64,000 bases of DNA from Polytrichum commune (taxonomy: Eukaryota; Streptophyta; Polytrichopsida; Polytrichales; Polytrichaceae), in NCBI GenBank assembly GCA_950295325.1, contig OX485803.1:69581554-69645553 (forward strand), written 5' to 3'. This document shows positions 46,674 through 59,485 of this stretch, in pieces. The first letter of the stretch is position 1. The number at the start of each line of letters is the position of its first letter. Made by a program: the position numbers and the translations under genes. The notes under the pieces are model-generated. The model saw only the letters and a program-made list of their open reading frames with translations, had not been told where the DNA came from and did no database searches.

Positions 46674-49600
46674 ATGGCCACCGTGGTCATGGCCAGCATT
46701 CCCCTACTTATCCGACCTCGGTGGCTCTGTAGCTGCACTACAACAACAACTTCAGCAAGATTGGACCATGGAATTGTGCAAGCAAGCCAGAATTATCAGG
46801 TTTCACTCGGAGAGGATGATGCTTGTGTATCTGCATATGAGTCACAAGGAAATGTTGGAGTTCGTGTCGGCAGGCGAGATGCCCTGGCTGCATCCGCAGT
46901 GACAGCAGCCATGTTCTTCTTTTCTGTCGAGGATTCAGAAGGTCATTCAATACACTTGAACCTCAATTGGCATTAGTATCCAGATAATTGGCATTTGTGT
47001 CCAGATTATGGAGCATGCTCGGCTTCTCCATCTCAAGCCCTGAACATGGTATTGCTATTCATTACTTTCACCACTCCAAATTCGAATCAATCCACAAATT
47101 TATGTACGAAGAATGAGTACTACATTGGGCGACAAGGAGTGCTATTCGAACTCACGCTGAGCTTGAATTACAAGTGTGGAATTTTTGTCTCTTCAGGTTG
47201 TTCGGTTGTTATCCACTTTGTCACGAAGTGGTTAATATGTCCAAGAGGTCCCAAGTGAACCCTAAACCCTAATCGGTATTATGTATGAAGAATGAGTACG
47301 ACATTGGTATACACGGAGTTCCTGCTATTCGAACTGCTCATATCGAGTCTGATCAACAAGGATTGAATTTTTTGTCACTTCAATTTGTGCGTTTCTTATC
47401 CGAAGTTGATAATATCTCCAGAGGTCAGAAGTGAACCCTAAACCCCTATCAAAATTATGTATGAAGAATGAGTACTACATTGGTCGACACGGGATTGTTT
47501 GTTCATTTGTAATAGTTCCTGCAGTTCGAACTGCTCATCTCGACCATGAATAACAAGGATTGAATCTCTAGGTCTCTTCAATCTGTGCGGTTCTTATCCA
47601 CTGCGTTACAAGGTGGATACTATCGCTCGCCCTAAACCCTAAATCCTTCTCGTCGGCATTTTTTGTTCAACTCCTGGTCTTACTGAGTTGTATTTTCATA
47701 GGAATTCTGTCTCTGTATCATGAAACCGTATCTGAGGCTAATTTACTGTCATCGAACTACAATTTGAAAGTTTTCTGTGATGTGTACTCCAGCTTTTAGC
47801 TCTTTGCAACATACCAAAGCTATGCTTTAAAGGGTCGAGTTGCACTTGGAACATGTACATCTTTGACTGTGCATGGAGAGATGGGGATTTCATTGGATTC
47901 TCTTTTCTAAATGTTAGTTGGCAGCTCATGCAAATGTATAACATATACCGTATGTACACACGTTGTTCTTGTATTTGTGGTGTTCCTCTATGGCATCAGG
48001 AGATTGCATCTGACATGTAGTTGAGGACTAAGGAAACCAAGATTGGAAAGGTTTATTTATTCTTAAAAAAATGTTGTGATTGTGCTTTATACATCACATA
48101 CTGTGGTCTAGGCATACCTTATAATTTCGTTCAAGATTTTAAAGAGTCATGTTCTACTGTAAGGGGTTCACGAGATTGTTAGATGTTAGTGACATCTTAT
48201 TTTGCTGACCCTGCTAGTAGTGTGGTGTGCTTGCAGCAGCGGAATCAGGAGGATTTTTGAGCAAGTACTTAAAGAGGTGGGTCCTTGCAAACATGTGATC
48301 TTGTTAACTATCACCTGTGTAAATTTGCCATGTAGTGGACAGAGTGGTCTCAGCTGGGGGGATGATGATTTCAAGTTTGACACAAAGACACTCTTGGACA
48401 CAACCTTGCTCTCATGATTTTCAGCAAAAGTAGTAATAACAAAAAATATGTTGAAAGACTGTGTCCTTGCACTTGGAAAGGTCCCTCTTCTAAATATCTT
48501 GAACAGAGATACTTGTGAATGGAAGCACATACTTGCACATGACATGTGCAACCTGTCAGAGAATAATGACTGTTCAGGGGTTGATGTTGAATACTGTGTT
48601 GAATATGTTGTCCAATTTATGTGTTCTGGAGGTCATATCTGAGACTTACTGGGAGGTTATCTGTGCCTTGGAAGCAGAAAGAAGCTTGACCCACTGGATA
48701 CTTATGTACCAACCGTGGTGTTAGCACAACTCCAGTTCCAGGATGCCGGTACATTCTCATCACTGAAACAGTAATATGTGTGGAACTTCATAAACTTTGG
48801 GATCTACAGAAGTATTTGTGCATCTGTTCCTGTCTGGGAAAAGTTACGGTTTGTTTGCAAAGTACGTGTGCAAATTTTCACTGGCACTTTGTTACGGACC
48901 CTAAATGAGATCACCTTTTTGCTTTTCTACATGATCATAGTTATTTGGTCACCAGTGGCACATTATTTAATGTATTCTTGATATACATATCTTGATATAT
49001 ACATATTGATATACTTGACAAACTTGACAAACTTGACAAACTTGAGTTGCACTGATTGCATGGGGCTCATCTGTCTATTTTAACCCAAACACATGTCACA
49101 CAATTCTTTGATTACTATTGTATGTGAGACTCCTTGGAGTTCACAGACTCTTTATTTTCACAATAATGAGTTGAGAAGCCGCTAACATGCAAAGCACTGA
49201 CAGGTTGTATAATGTGGTCAGCACAGGTGGAAAGCTAGTTGGAGAAAAACCTGAATTCGACAATGTGCGATCGCTTTTGCGATCTGGACCAGCAGGATCC
49301 CTTCGCACTGACATACGAGCAGTGAGCCTCACCACCTCCAGAATAGTCAACTTAGTCCTCTTTATACAGCTTTAAGCATGCAACCAAATTATAGTATCAA
49401 CAGCTGGATCCTTGTTTATGGGATTCTAGGCCAGTGGAATTGAACTGTTGTTGTTTTTTGGTTCATCTTCACTGTTGATGCATATTACTGCAAGAGTTTC
49501 CTCAAAAAAATTGATTGAGTTCTTGCCTATTATGTTTCTAAGGAATGGACATGTGTTCTTGCTGTAGGTAGCACAGTATGCATTAGAGGCTGGGGAAGGA

Positions 49601-50971
49601 AAATCTGCAACTGAGGCTGTAGACCAGTGTCTCAGGTACAAGATGGGTTACCAGGTCCAAGTGGCATTACATATAAATTGTTTAACAACTCTCTGTATAC
49701 TGTAGATTCTTGGTATGAGTGCTTTTGCACCCATTTACTTGTGCAAGATGATCTTGTTTTGCTAGTATTGTGACATATTTGCAGATAATTCTGGCTATAT
49801 CTTGTAGCATTATGAAGTTATCCACCCTTCAACTTGTTCTCATAATGATGTTGCAGTGCCTTGGAGGACCTAGACTCGCTTCTTTTGAGAGCAGCACGGA
49901 GTGATACATCAGCATCTGTGGATGTCATGAAGACAAGGGTTTCCTCTGCTGTGACTGCGTTGGACAAGTAAGCCAATGCTAGACCCTAGAGAATTCACTG
50001 CTCATTGGCGCAATTATACAATTCCGTGTTGTACAAATTTAGTGGCCCAAAAAGTTAGAAGTCATAGCTGCAAGGATTGTACATTAGACTATCAACCTTT
50101 CCGTATCACTAGATAATGACTAGCACCATTCTGTATTGGTTTGGCCTGAACCCTTAAAGGTCACCAGGTGTTTCTCGAAAGTGAGATACTTGATATTGAA
50201 CGATTTTTCAATGCTCAGATGTTGTTACAAAGGAAGTTGTTACAAAGCACATAAAGTTTGCAATTTATATGGTTGAAATCTAAATTCTAACATCTTGACA
50301 TGGCATAAATCCATGTATAAGCTTATGAGGGAAATTATTCTTACGAAAGTAATATCAAGTGTCTCAAGGCTTAAAATTGAACTATGTACAACATAGTCTG
50401 CAGGATTGAAAAGAAATAAATTCATGTGTAGAAATGGTGGCTAAAATTACTGGATATTGCATGGAATTGTATGTTTTATATTTCTTCTGGTATTTTACCA
50501 TATTTTCACGCTAACTTCAACTTGATTATTGACTCCGAAGGATAAAGCTTTTCAAGGAGGGTTACTTTTCTAAGAAATTACTCTAATGAAGTTAACAACA
50601 ACAAAATTGTGTTTCTGTTGTTTCCAAATCTCCGTTGGGGCCATGGCAATGTTTAAGGGTAAACTACCAAATCTAAACAGACAGACTTCAGTTGTGGCTA
50701 CTCAGATTGGTATTGTTATTCCTTTGCTATCACATTGCAGCCTCTTGCAATGCATAGATTTTCTATAGTTATGTGATGAATCTATCACCATTGTTTTTAC
50801 TAAGGTCTAATCTCCCCTCTGGTTGTGGGCAGGCTGTTAGCAACAGTGCCGTCAAGCATACTGGAAAAGGGGAAGGCTATTGCCACAGCCTACCGGGACC
50901 AAAGTGTTGCGGGTAGTGATGAAAATTTAGGATATGACGAAAGCCGCGATCAGCTGAAGGGACTATTATAA
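46674..50971 (+). CDS. Putative chloroplast thylakoid-lumen protein with twin-arginine signal (6 exons, 243 aa)
   Basis: Exons are 46674-46941, 48237-48264, 49204-49321, 49568-49635, 49857-49967 and 50833-50971 (TAA). All have GT-AG junctions, and every split codon restores a continuous frame. Exon 2 is only 28 bp. Residues 1 to about 65 look like a stromal transit peptide (few acids, a CTTTTTSAR stretch). RVGRRDALAASAVTAAMFFF then gives a twin-Arg followed by a hydrophobic helix, the mark of Tat import to the lumen. The mature part (about 90-243) is helical, with LYNVVSTGGKL, FDNVRSLLRSGPAGSLRTDI, LEDLDSLLLRA and LLATVPSSILEKGKAIATAY. This suggests a compact helical bundle, broadly like small lumenal PSII- or NDH-associated proteins. 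I do not recognise a named family member, so location and architecture are inferred and function is unknown. Confidence 0.8.
47096..47646 (+). repeat. Three tandem ~185-bp units with telo-box motifs in lumen-protein intron 1
   Basis: Units at about 47096-47277, 47278-47454 and 47455-47646 share 'tatgtangaagaatgagtac', 'acattggncgacacgg', 'ctattcgaactgctcat' and end in CCCTAAACCCTAA-type motifs (47259-47271, 47439-47450 and 47630-47643). AAACCCTA telo-boxes are known plant regulatory motifs. Here they come with the repeat unit and sit downstream of the start codon, inside the 1.3-kb first intron. Confidence 0.85.
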
Positions 50972-52384
50972 TCAAGTACTGTTCATGACATACATTGCGA
51001 ATGTAGCTGGATTCCATGGATACAACCAGGAGAATTGGCATCATTCACAATGTTTGAAACTACCAGATGGCTTGCCTGCGACATCGCAGAACGCAGCCAC
51101 TGATAGGATTTTGTACAATGATAATATGTTCACCTGTAGAGAAATTACTTTGTACAGGCAAAACATCTGTTTGTTGGAGAACATGTCTGATGTGAATTTG
51201 AGCGTTTTAATGGTGAATGGAGATGTCTTGTTGCTGCCTTCCAGGCTTAACTCAGTTTCCTCCTTGGCTGAAAAACGACCATTTTACAGTTGTGGAAGAC
51301 TTTTGACGTGTTTGTCAGGTTGATTGCGTGCAGATGCACAAGAGCTTACCAGGCATCAGAGTTTGAGGCTTATTAATAACCTTAATCAAGTATATATTAC
51401 ACTATACTATGATTTTGTGTGGCCCATGCTATTCATTGACCCACACAAATAATCTGGCAACCACTGGGTGACTAGAGAAGGTGGCATGAACAACTTGCCA
51501 CTAAGTTGCATAATAAGTCATGGAGGCCATTTCAATGAACATGGCACATCATTTTGAATGCCACTTTTAAATGAGACCTATATAGTAGGAAGTGCAAAGT
51601 ACTTTTGACGATCCGAAGACCCTTCGCATGTCCTAACCAGTGTTGGTCCAGTATGTAGTTGAATGCATGGTATTAACAATTGACATCAATAATAATAATA
51701 TCAAAGAATCTATTTGTGGGTATCAAAATTGTAATACCAATCAAAAACAGTCATTTGGTGGGCATGTCAAGGTGAGAGAATCTTTATATACCTGCGTTAT
51801 CAAATGGATCAATACCAATCTAAGCCATATTGATATTAGGATGATTTTGCCGAAGTACGAGGATTCTTGCATGATATATAAACCCAAATGTGATTTAAAA
51901 CAACAATATCGTCAAATACCCATACCCTACACTGGTATCGAAAATAGGTGAAATCCTCACCATAGATACTACCCAAATGGTATCAAAAAAGACAATGCCA
52001 GCTCAACACTGGTCGTAACACTGAGAAGTGAGGGCAACACCAGTGATTGTCTGCAGATACACTGGTCTGTCATAGAGATGTACACACACATTCAGGTGAG
52101 TGGAGTATGAGTGCAATTTCTGCCCCTGTTTCTCATCAACGTATTTGCTGCTCAATTATTTCTCTCTCATGCAAGTTTGTGGAGAGCAGCAAATCCTGAT
52201 TTCGGATGGACAGTGCTGTCCTTAGATGATCAAGAATGTAGGTCTCTATTCCACCTCATCCCTCACCCTCTACACGCAGAATCAAAAACCGAAATGCTCG
52301 CCTCCGATACACCTGTGTCCTGCATGCACTCGACACAACTCTCTGAATGTAGGGTTACCCACTTTAGTCCTTGACCAGTACCCG
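50972..52384. other. 3' flank of the lumen-protein gene and intergenic DNA
   Basis: The 3' UTR presumably lies just after 50971. No further gene is supported. An open stretch at 52111-52374 starts at GTG and has no family match. Confidence 0.5.
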
Positions 52385-54060
52385 GGAAGTTTTTGGGCAT
52401 AGTCAGTCAAGATCCTAGTGATTCCAAATCCAGCTGGTTACATGTTGACATCTTCCGGTTTTGCTTTCATTCATTTGAGGTATATTCCATAGATTCCTCT
52501 AAAATGATCAGTAATTTTCATGAATTCTCCAACTTCGATCGGTTATTTCTCAAACTCAACCGGTTCATCCATAACTAACCGCCTGTTCTTCCCGGACATA
52601 GACTATGTTCCTTGAATAGAAACCTTTGGAGATAGCCAACAATAACTATTGACACATCCCCAGCTTGCAGTTATTGTTGGGTTGGGAAGAGTCTAAGTAA
52701 ACTCCATCACCAAAACGTCTCAAATGACTGGAGCCAATTTCGGCCTATCGCTTGTCGACGTGTCACATTTTGATTGGTATTGAGAACGAGGTCCTGGACA
52801 CCATATCCTTCGACCTTCGTTTAATGAAGATATGCAAGGAGTTTTTCCAATCTTCTGGGAAGTTTTGTATTTGCACCTACCAGAATTTTTTGTACTTATC
52901 ATGTTGATAATGGCATTCACAAGCATCGAGACCATCATCAATGGTGGAGGGCCCCCTTTGAGATGTAGATTCAATTCGATGGCTCACAAAAGGTCAAAAT
53001 TGACTACGTAAGGTAGCTGATGGGATTCACCCAACTATCATCTTGGGAATTTGGGTCCCAAAAATGTTTCAGTTGGTAAGATTCTTAAGAGGGTAACTAG
53101 GCTCATCCCACCAGCTACCTAGTACTTGTACATTCTAGATGAGGAGCTTAAGCTATAGAGTAGATGAAGCACAAAGCGATTGGTGTTATGGTATCTTGAC
53201 ATGATGTGTGAAGAAACTACAAGTGCAATGTAGGTATGACTAAAGAGGCTTGGGTGAGAGGAAGATCATCAACTTATTTGACTTCCTTCTCTAAGGTTGG
53301 GTGGAGAGCATTTCTCAAATTTCTCTTGCTCTATCTAATTCTAACAAGTTAAGAGTTCAACTAGGATATTGATCGTTGTCTAGATTTTTTTCGCACCCAA
53401 GACAAAAAGTAGGATGTATGTTGATCATAAAAAAATTAATTAAATTAATTAAAAAATAAAAAATGCACTAGGTCATGCATACACAATGTGAATTTATTCG
53501 AGAAGGTTCTATTTTCATTTCAACACAGAAAACAATCTACAATCTGGTTTTATATGACTATTCATGTCTTGTATATAATTATTAGACCAATCATCAATGT
53601 CTTATCATGAATGCATCTTTTGAATATCAAGAGCAGCAACGTATGTAAGAGATTATAGGAAGCTAGGTTGAATTATTGAACAAGATAATTCAACATCTTG
53701 TTGAACAATTTTTTCATCACTCAACATATGACAAGGCCATGTAATAAAATTCGGATTAAATATTATATTGATGGAAGGTGATACCAACTTGTTTTTATTG
53801 TGGTGGGATGATTGCTGTGCTCGAGGATTTTGATTGTGGTTGGGAATCGAGGCCCCAGAGGGAATTAATCAGTGTCCTAGGAGATTTTCGGGCCTAATCA
53901 GCCTAGATCCTAGTGTTTCCAATTCCAACTGGTTACATGTTGGCATGTTTCGGTTTTTCTTTATTGATTTGAAGTAGAGTCCATAGATTCCTCTAAAATG
54001 ATGGGTAATTTTCCCAAAATCTTCAATTCAACCGGTTATTTCTCAAACTCATGCCCTGAT
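52385..54060 (-). repeat. R1 repeats, two copies about 1.5 kb apart
   Basis: Blocks at about 52385-52570 and 53872-54060 share 'gatcctagtgnttccaantc', 'ctggttacatgttg', 'atagattcctctaaaatgat' and 'ggttatttctcaaactca'. They are inverted relative to the R1 copies at 8318, 9012 and 9508. No gene lies between them; the direct pair could be the ends of one decayed element. Confidence 0.65.
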
Positions 54061-54408
54061 CACACCAAACTTTATGTCCAGTTCCAACCATGAAAGTGAT
54101 GGGGATTATGTTGAGAAATAGATGCAAGTCCACCACTTTTCACATTATTACATCCGGAGATGCCAACATATGGTGTTTGAATTGGCCAGTATGATCAACC
54201 CCTCAACCAGCTCATCCGTAACTAAGCAGGCCCTCCTCCCTGATCGTTGGGAACTCTTATGGCAAACAAGGGTAGTCTCATGGTTTAGTTTTCATGTAGT
54301 CCGCTCGTCCACTAGATTCTAGTAGATGCCACTAAGTGAAATCTACATTTCCACTAGAATCTAGTGGGCAAGCAGCCTACATGGAAAACTAACCCTTATT
54401 CTATTCAT

Positions 54409-54410
<2 letters not shown>

Positions 54411-54465
<55 letters not shown>

Positions 54466-54476
54466 CATACATACAT
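54411..54476. repeat. (AT)n microsatellite followed by (ACAT)n
   Basis: About 50 bp of uninterrupted TA is followed by four or five ACAT/CATA units. Confidence 0.95.
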
Positions 54477-55261
54477 GCCCTCTACACTATGAATGTTGTT
54501 ATATTAATCAAGGGATCTTGAATCCAATTCTAGTGTAGAGTATCTCAGAAAAAGTAACCTCCAACCTACATATTATTACAAGATGTTTGTGTTGGAGAAA
54601 CAAGAGAGATTCTAAATGAAAAATAAATAAAATAATAAAAATCTCATGGAACGGATACATCTTATCTTGTAGGTGACATATATGTGCATATATGGGCAAT
54701 CGTAGGAATTAAACGTTGTTGTAAAATGCGTAATAATTGGAGTAGACTTCTCATGGGATGCATAAAATACATGTTAGCAATAGGCGACTTGAAGACTTTG
54801 AGTCTATATTTGCAGAGGGAGCTCAATAATGCAACCCAAAAAACAAAGAGCCAAAACATGATGATGATGATGATGTTGATGATAATGATGCTTTTCGGGA
54901 GATGGCATGGCATGGCATGAAGAGGCCTTGGACTCGGTTTTATTAGGTATGACTCGTTCTTCCATGCGTCCCTTGAAACTCTTCAACCCTCACTTTGATA
55001 CGGTTAAAGGAAAATGACAAAACAAGTGCCTCAACTTTCCTAGGGTGGCACCGCCCTAACGAGATGGGATTAAACAATGTGAATATACTACTAGGGTTGA
55101 TGGGTTTCCTATTCTATTTCATTGAAGTGGGATTTGACACAAAATCCAAGTCACAACCCATGCTGCCCGCACCCATGATTTTTTTTGGTATGGGAAGCAC
55201 TCAATGAGTACGATTGCAAGTAAGGGTAGGTTAGATGGGTTTTCAAACGGTCGCTTTTTTT

Positions 55262-55915
55262 TCCCGACTAGCTCACTTTTCTCCTAGAATACGAAACACA
55301 TGATTTGATTAGTACGAGATGGCTAGCAAGTCCAAATCAAGGCCATAGCCAATTTCCTCTTAATGTTTGGAGCTCATATGAGTATCTTATTCATTATCAA
55401 AGTGAAGGTTCACGTGCATATTAAATGGTCATATATATCCTGCCAATTTTGTTGACTATTGAGCCTAGAATGGTTATTTCTCCCAACTAGTCCACTTCTC
55501 TTAGGATACGAAACACATGATTAGTAGGAGATGGTTAGCAAATCCGAATCGAGCCCAAAGGCGACTTTCTCTTAATGTTTGGAGCTCACATGAATATCTT
55601 ATTCATTATTAAAGTGAAGGTTCACGTGCACATTAAATGGTCATATACACCTTGCCAATTATCTTGACTATTGAGTTTGTAATGGTTATTTTCTTTTCCA
55701 ACTAGCCCACTTTTCTAAGGATATGAAACACGCGATTAGTAGGAGATGGTTAGCAAATCTGAATCAAGGCCATAGCCAATCTCCTCTTAATGTTTGGAGC
55801 TCACATGAATATCTTATTCATTATCAAAGTGAAGGTTCATGTGTGCATCAGATGGTCATATACGCCCCACCAACTATGTTGACTATTGAACCTAGAATGA
55901 TTACCATCTTTTGAG
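55262..55915 (+). repeat. Three tandem ~218-bp units, intergenic
   Basis: Units at about 55262-55480, 55481-55698 and 55699-55915 share 'gatacgaaacacatgatt', 'agatggttagcaaatc', 'ctcttaatgtttggagctca', 'atcttattcattatcaaagt' and 'gaaggttcacgtgcacatta'. There is no gene in or near it. This is the only clean array of the set that is not next to or inside a recognised gene. Confidence 0.9.
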
Positions 55916-56449
55916 CACACCTTTCAATTCCTTTAAAATGCGTGTCTTTTTGGTATCCGTTGTTGGAGTCACACCAACTCATACTCCACTTAAATATAGG
56001 TGTCCGATTACGATAAGTAATTGGTTTAGGCACGTCTATCTTAAGACAAATTGTGCACTAAAGAGTTTGAGAATATCGTAAAGTGCTCCTCGGTTCATTC
56101 CATCGGCTACTTGTCATCTATTCACTTGGTGGGTAGCACACAATGAACAAACCTTTGTATGCCAGAGTCATTCTTTGGGTAAATACCAATATCCAAATAT
56201 CATGTTGATACTAGAGTGATTATACCTAGGTATGACAAAAATTAGTTCATATAAAGACATGTACCAAAGACCAAATATCCTTAGATACACACACCCTATT
56301 TGTATGACTGTTTTGCAAAATCTTCATTTTATGTACCCGAGTGGTATTAAAAGTAAAACAAAATCAAAAGGTGATATCATTCCAACATTGAAATCTACCA
56401 CCATTTATTGAATGTAACCAATGAATGGGGACAACATTGCATATGAATA

Positions 56450-57170
56450 GGTTGAGTTCGAGGAATAACCGGTTGAAGTTCAAGACTTCATGAAAATTAC
56501 CCATCATTTTAGAGGAATCTAATGGAAAAATATTTCAAATTAATAAAGAAAAGTGAAAGATCACAATATGTAACCACTTGGACTTGGAAACACTAAATTT
56601 TTATCCGGGGAGATTTTTGAGCATAATTGGTTGAGATCCTAGTGTTTCCAAGTCCAACTAGTTATGTAGTATGATCTTTCGGTTTTTCTTTAATAATAAT
56701 AATAGGTATATTCTATAGAGTCCTCTAAAATGATCAATAATTTTCTTGAAGTCTTGAACTTCAACCAGTAATTCTCAATCTCAATTGGTTCATCTATAAC
56801 CACGTTAAAAAATCCTAACACTGTGGGTCACATTAACCTTCTAAAGCCCAAGGTAATTATCATGAGAATTAATGTGGGCCACATAAATTTCCAACCCACA
56901 CTATATTTCTAATAGAAAATTAGTGTGGATGATTAGTTAAATTCATGTTATATTGTCTCATAACTTATGTTCAACGTGTTGGTTAGACGTCTTCTTGAAG
57001 ACTTTGGGGAAGAGCTAGGATCTTGGACCCATGTTAATTCCACCTTGACTATAAAATTAGTGTAGCCCACACTAATTTTCCACCCATGGTAATAATAGGA
57101 CTATTTAGTGTAGTGGTCGGTCCTCCCCGTTCATTGTGACCGATTGTGTCCAAAAATCTCCCCGGACACT
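56450..57170. repeat. R1 inverted pair plus 'gtcttcttgaagac' module
   Basis: An R1 copy at about 56450-56612 is followed directly by an inverted R1 copy at about 56613-56790. They meet at 'ccggggagatttttgagc', so transcripts could fold into a hairpin with arms of roughly 160 bp. Then come inverted 'aaattagtgtgg' motifs and the module shared with 7985 and 26410, ending in another 'aaaaatctcccc' at 57155-57168. I read this as a composite foldback or non-autonomous DNA transposon. Confidence 0.6.
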
Positions 57171-59218
57171 GAATGTAACAAACGGATCCTCGACTATGAT
57201 AGTCTGACTCACACTAAATCATATCTAGTGTAGTGTAGTCATTGGAGTGAGGTACACTACTTTGGCCATTGAATACTCAAAAGTTAGTGGAAAATGGTAG
57301 AGTGTCCTTTAAATCGTGTTTGGATGGCAACACACATTAAGAATGTCGCCTCCCAAAATATCTTCTTCCAACCACATGTGTGTATCTTTAAAGTTGTACT
57401 TTGTACCAAAGGCTCGGGAAGAAAGACTAGAAATACAACTCTTGAGTGTTAACCTTAAATGCCCGAGACGCCATTTTGGGCCTCTTGATTATGCTTTAAA
57501 TGCGTTTTGCAACTTCCTTGTTTGTACTCCACTCGTTGTTGTCAACTTATGACCCTAGTGTAGACGATCCATTCTACCTATCTATCGCATTGTTCACATC
57601 CTTGCAATTTTCTATTCTATAAAACCGATAACTTGGATTCCAAAAACTAAGATAGATGAGAGAATGTTGATGAAAGAGCCATCAACGTGGAAGACCATAT
57701 AAGGATGTTGGTCTAAAACTCGAATACTTACAAATGTAACACTAACTATGTTGGTTTTCTTTCAATATGTGGTATGTATCCCCATTGTTGTCACATGTGA
57801 TTGTAATCTTGTCTACTAAATGAACTTGAATGTGTTAAAATGTATGTTCAAGCTCACATAATAAATAATATACATGTTAATGCCATTTACTTATACATTT
57901 CAAAATTTAAGATTATGAAATGTGAAGTTTTTTATGTCACAAATGCAAGTATGACTTCTTACCATACAAATGTTATCTCCAGGTCATTACATTTGACGAG
58001 TAAACTCTGAAGTTAATTAAGCCTCTCATTGTAGATAATCTTACTTGTGAATAAAGGAAAAAATAATCTTTCAAGGGTTAATTAGTGGTTTCATACAACA
58101 CTATGAGAAAAATTGTTCATTGCAAACTGACGGTCATGTTTCAATAAATGTGTTGATGTGGCAATTTTATGTTCATTTTACATGGGAGATTTTGAAAATG
58201 AATAAATAATTATAGTAACCATGATTTGAATGACACAATCAGTTCTCAGTCGTGTCGTGATGAACAAGGATTGATAGAGTCATCCATGGCACTCTTGCAT
58301 TTGGAGAAACGTTCAAGTATAGCAAATGCCTACTATGCTCAACATGAAACAATTCAAAGCTTCTCAAATCAACTACACAAAATCTAAGTGCAATGATTGT
58401 GGGCCACTCTAACTCTATGGTTGTTTAAAAATATACATATAGATATTTATTGGAGCTTCAGAGATAATTAAAGATCTTGTTAAAGTAACTGCATATGGAA
58501 TTATGGTTGATATATCTCAATTGAAACTCATTGGACTAACTTGAGGTTATTGATGACATAATGTCATGGGTCAAATCAACTTTCAACAAACAAATCACGG
58601 GCTATAAGGAGTAGACTTAATATTTTCACCTTCAACTTATATGGGTGACACAAATCTTTGGACATAATATTCATTAATTCCCAAGACTTTCAAGCAACAA
58701 GTTCATATTATTATAACATTCTCCAACTGAACTAGGGTGTTCAATGGGTCTAATATCACACACATTTATTGTCGAATCTTATAGCTCTATGTCTGAATTT
58801 GCATATGCTTGTTGAATTGAAGTGACCTCTTGGCCAAGTAATGCCTCCTCATTAGGCTTGGTTGACTAGTCATGGTACATTAAGTAGCCTTGAAGGAGGC
58901 GTGGCAACCAAGGTAAGCCCTGGTGGAAACATCTAGGAAGTGAACATTCACGTTCTCTATTCCATTTTCTTTGTTAGAAAGAGAACACATTTCCCCATCT
59001 GGAAAAAAATTAAATTTGTATTTTCTCCTTTCACAAGAGGATGTGCAATCTTCATCCAAAAAAAAAAAAAAAAACCAAGCTACTTTGTGTGGGTCTCAAG
59101 AAATGTATTACTAATATTCCAAGTCAACAAGCTATCACTATCTACCAGAAAGTCAAATCACAAATGTATCCTCATGTTGTGCACTATAAAAATACCATAA
59201 GTACAACTATAGTGATTT
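57171..59218. other. AT-rich intergenic DNA, no gene seen
   Basis: At 57190-57240 'cacactaaatcatatctagtg' resembles CACTA-like ends, but no partner end was found. Short ORFs here have no support. An A run lies at about 59058-59075. Confidence 0.5.
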
Positions 59219-59418
59219 TCCCAATCAATGTGTGTTATTTTTTGGAGTTATAGAATACTATAATTGTTTAATGAGAATGTACTAATGTACCGAGCAAAGT
59301 TATTTATGTTATATAATGTCTGAACAACCTTATTGAACTTTCTTTGGTAAAAAATGAACTCCTAAGTAAAATATTATTGCATCGCCTAACTCCAAATAAT
59401 AACACACACTAATTGGGA
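59219..59418. mobile_element. MITE, copy 2 (200 bp)
   Basis: The terminal repeats begin TCCCAATCAATGTGTG and, on the reverse of the right end, TCCCAATTAGTGTGTG. Both run to GGAGTTA. Internal phrases (tgncgaacaacctnttgaac, tattattgcatcgcctaac) match the copy at 23118-23316. The right flank is TA and the left flank TT, so one side of the target duplication has mutated. The insertion lies only about 70 bp upstream of the GC-rich leader of the GBPL gene. Confidence 0.8.
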
Positions 59419-59485
59419 TAATCATTGTAGTAAAGGCCCAAATTGGGCATTAAAAGTGTTTTAGGGGAAAGAAAGACAAAAGAAA

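Noticed and set aside
47259-47643. Telomere-like CCCTAAA motifs as a chromosome-end or interstitial telomere array
   Set aside because: Only one to two units occur per 185-bp repeat, carried along by the tandem repeat; there is no long telomeric tract.
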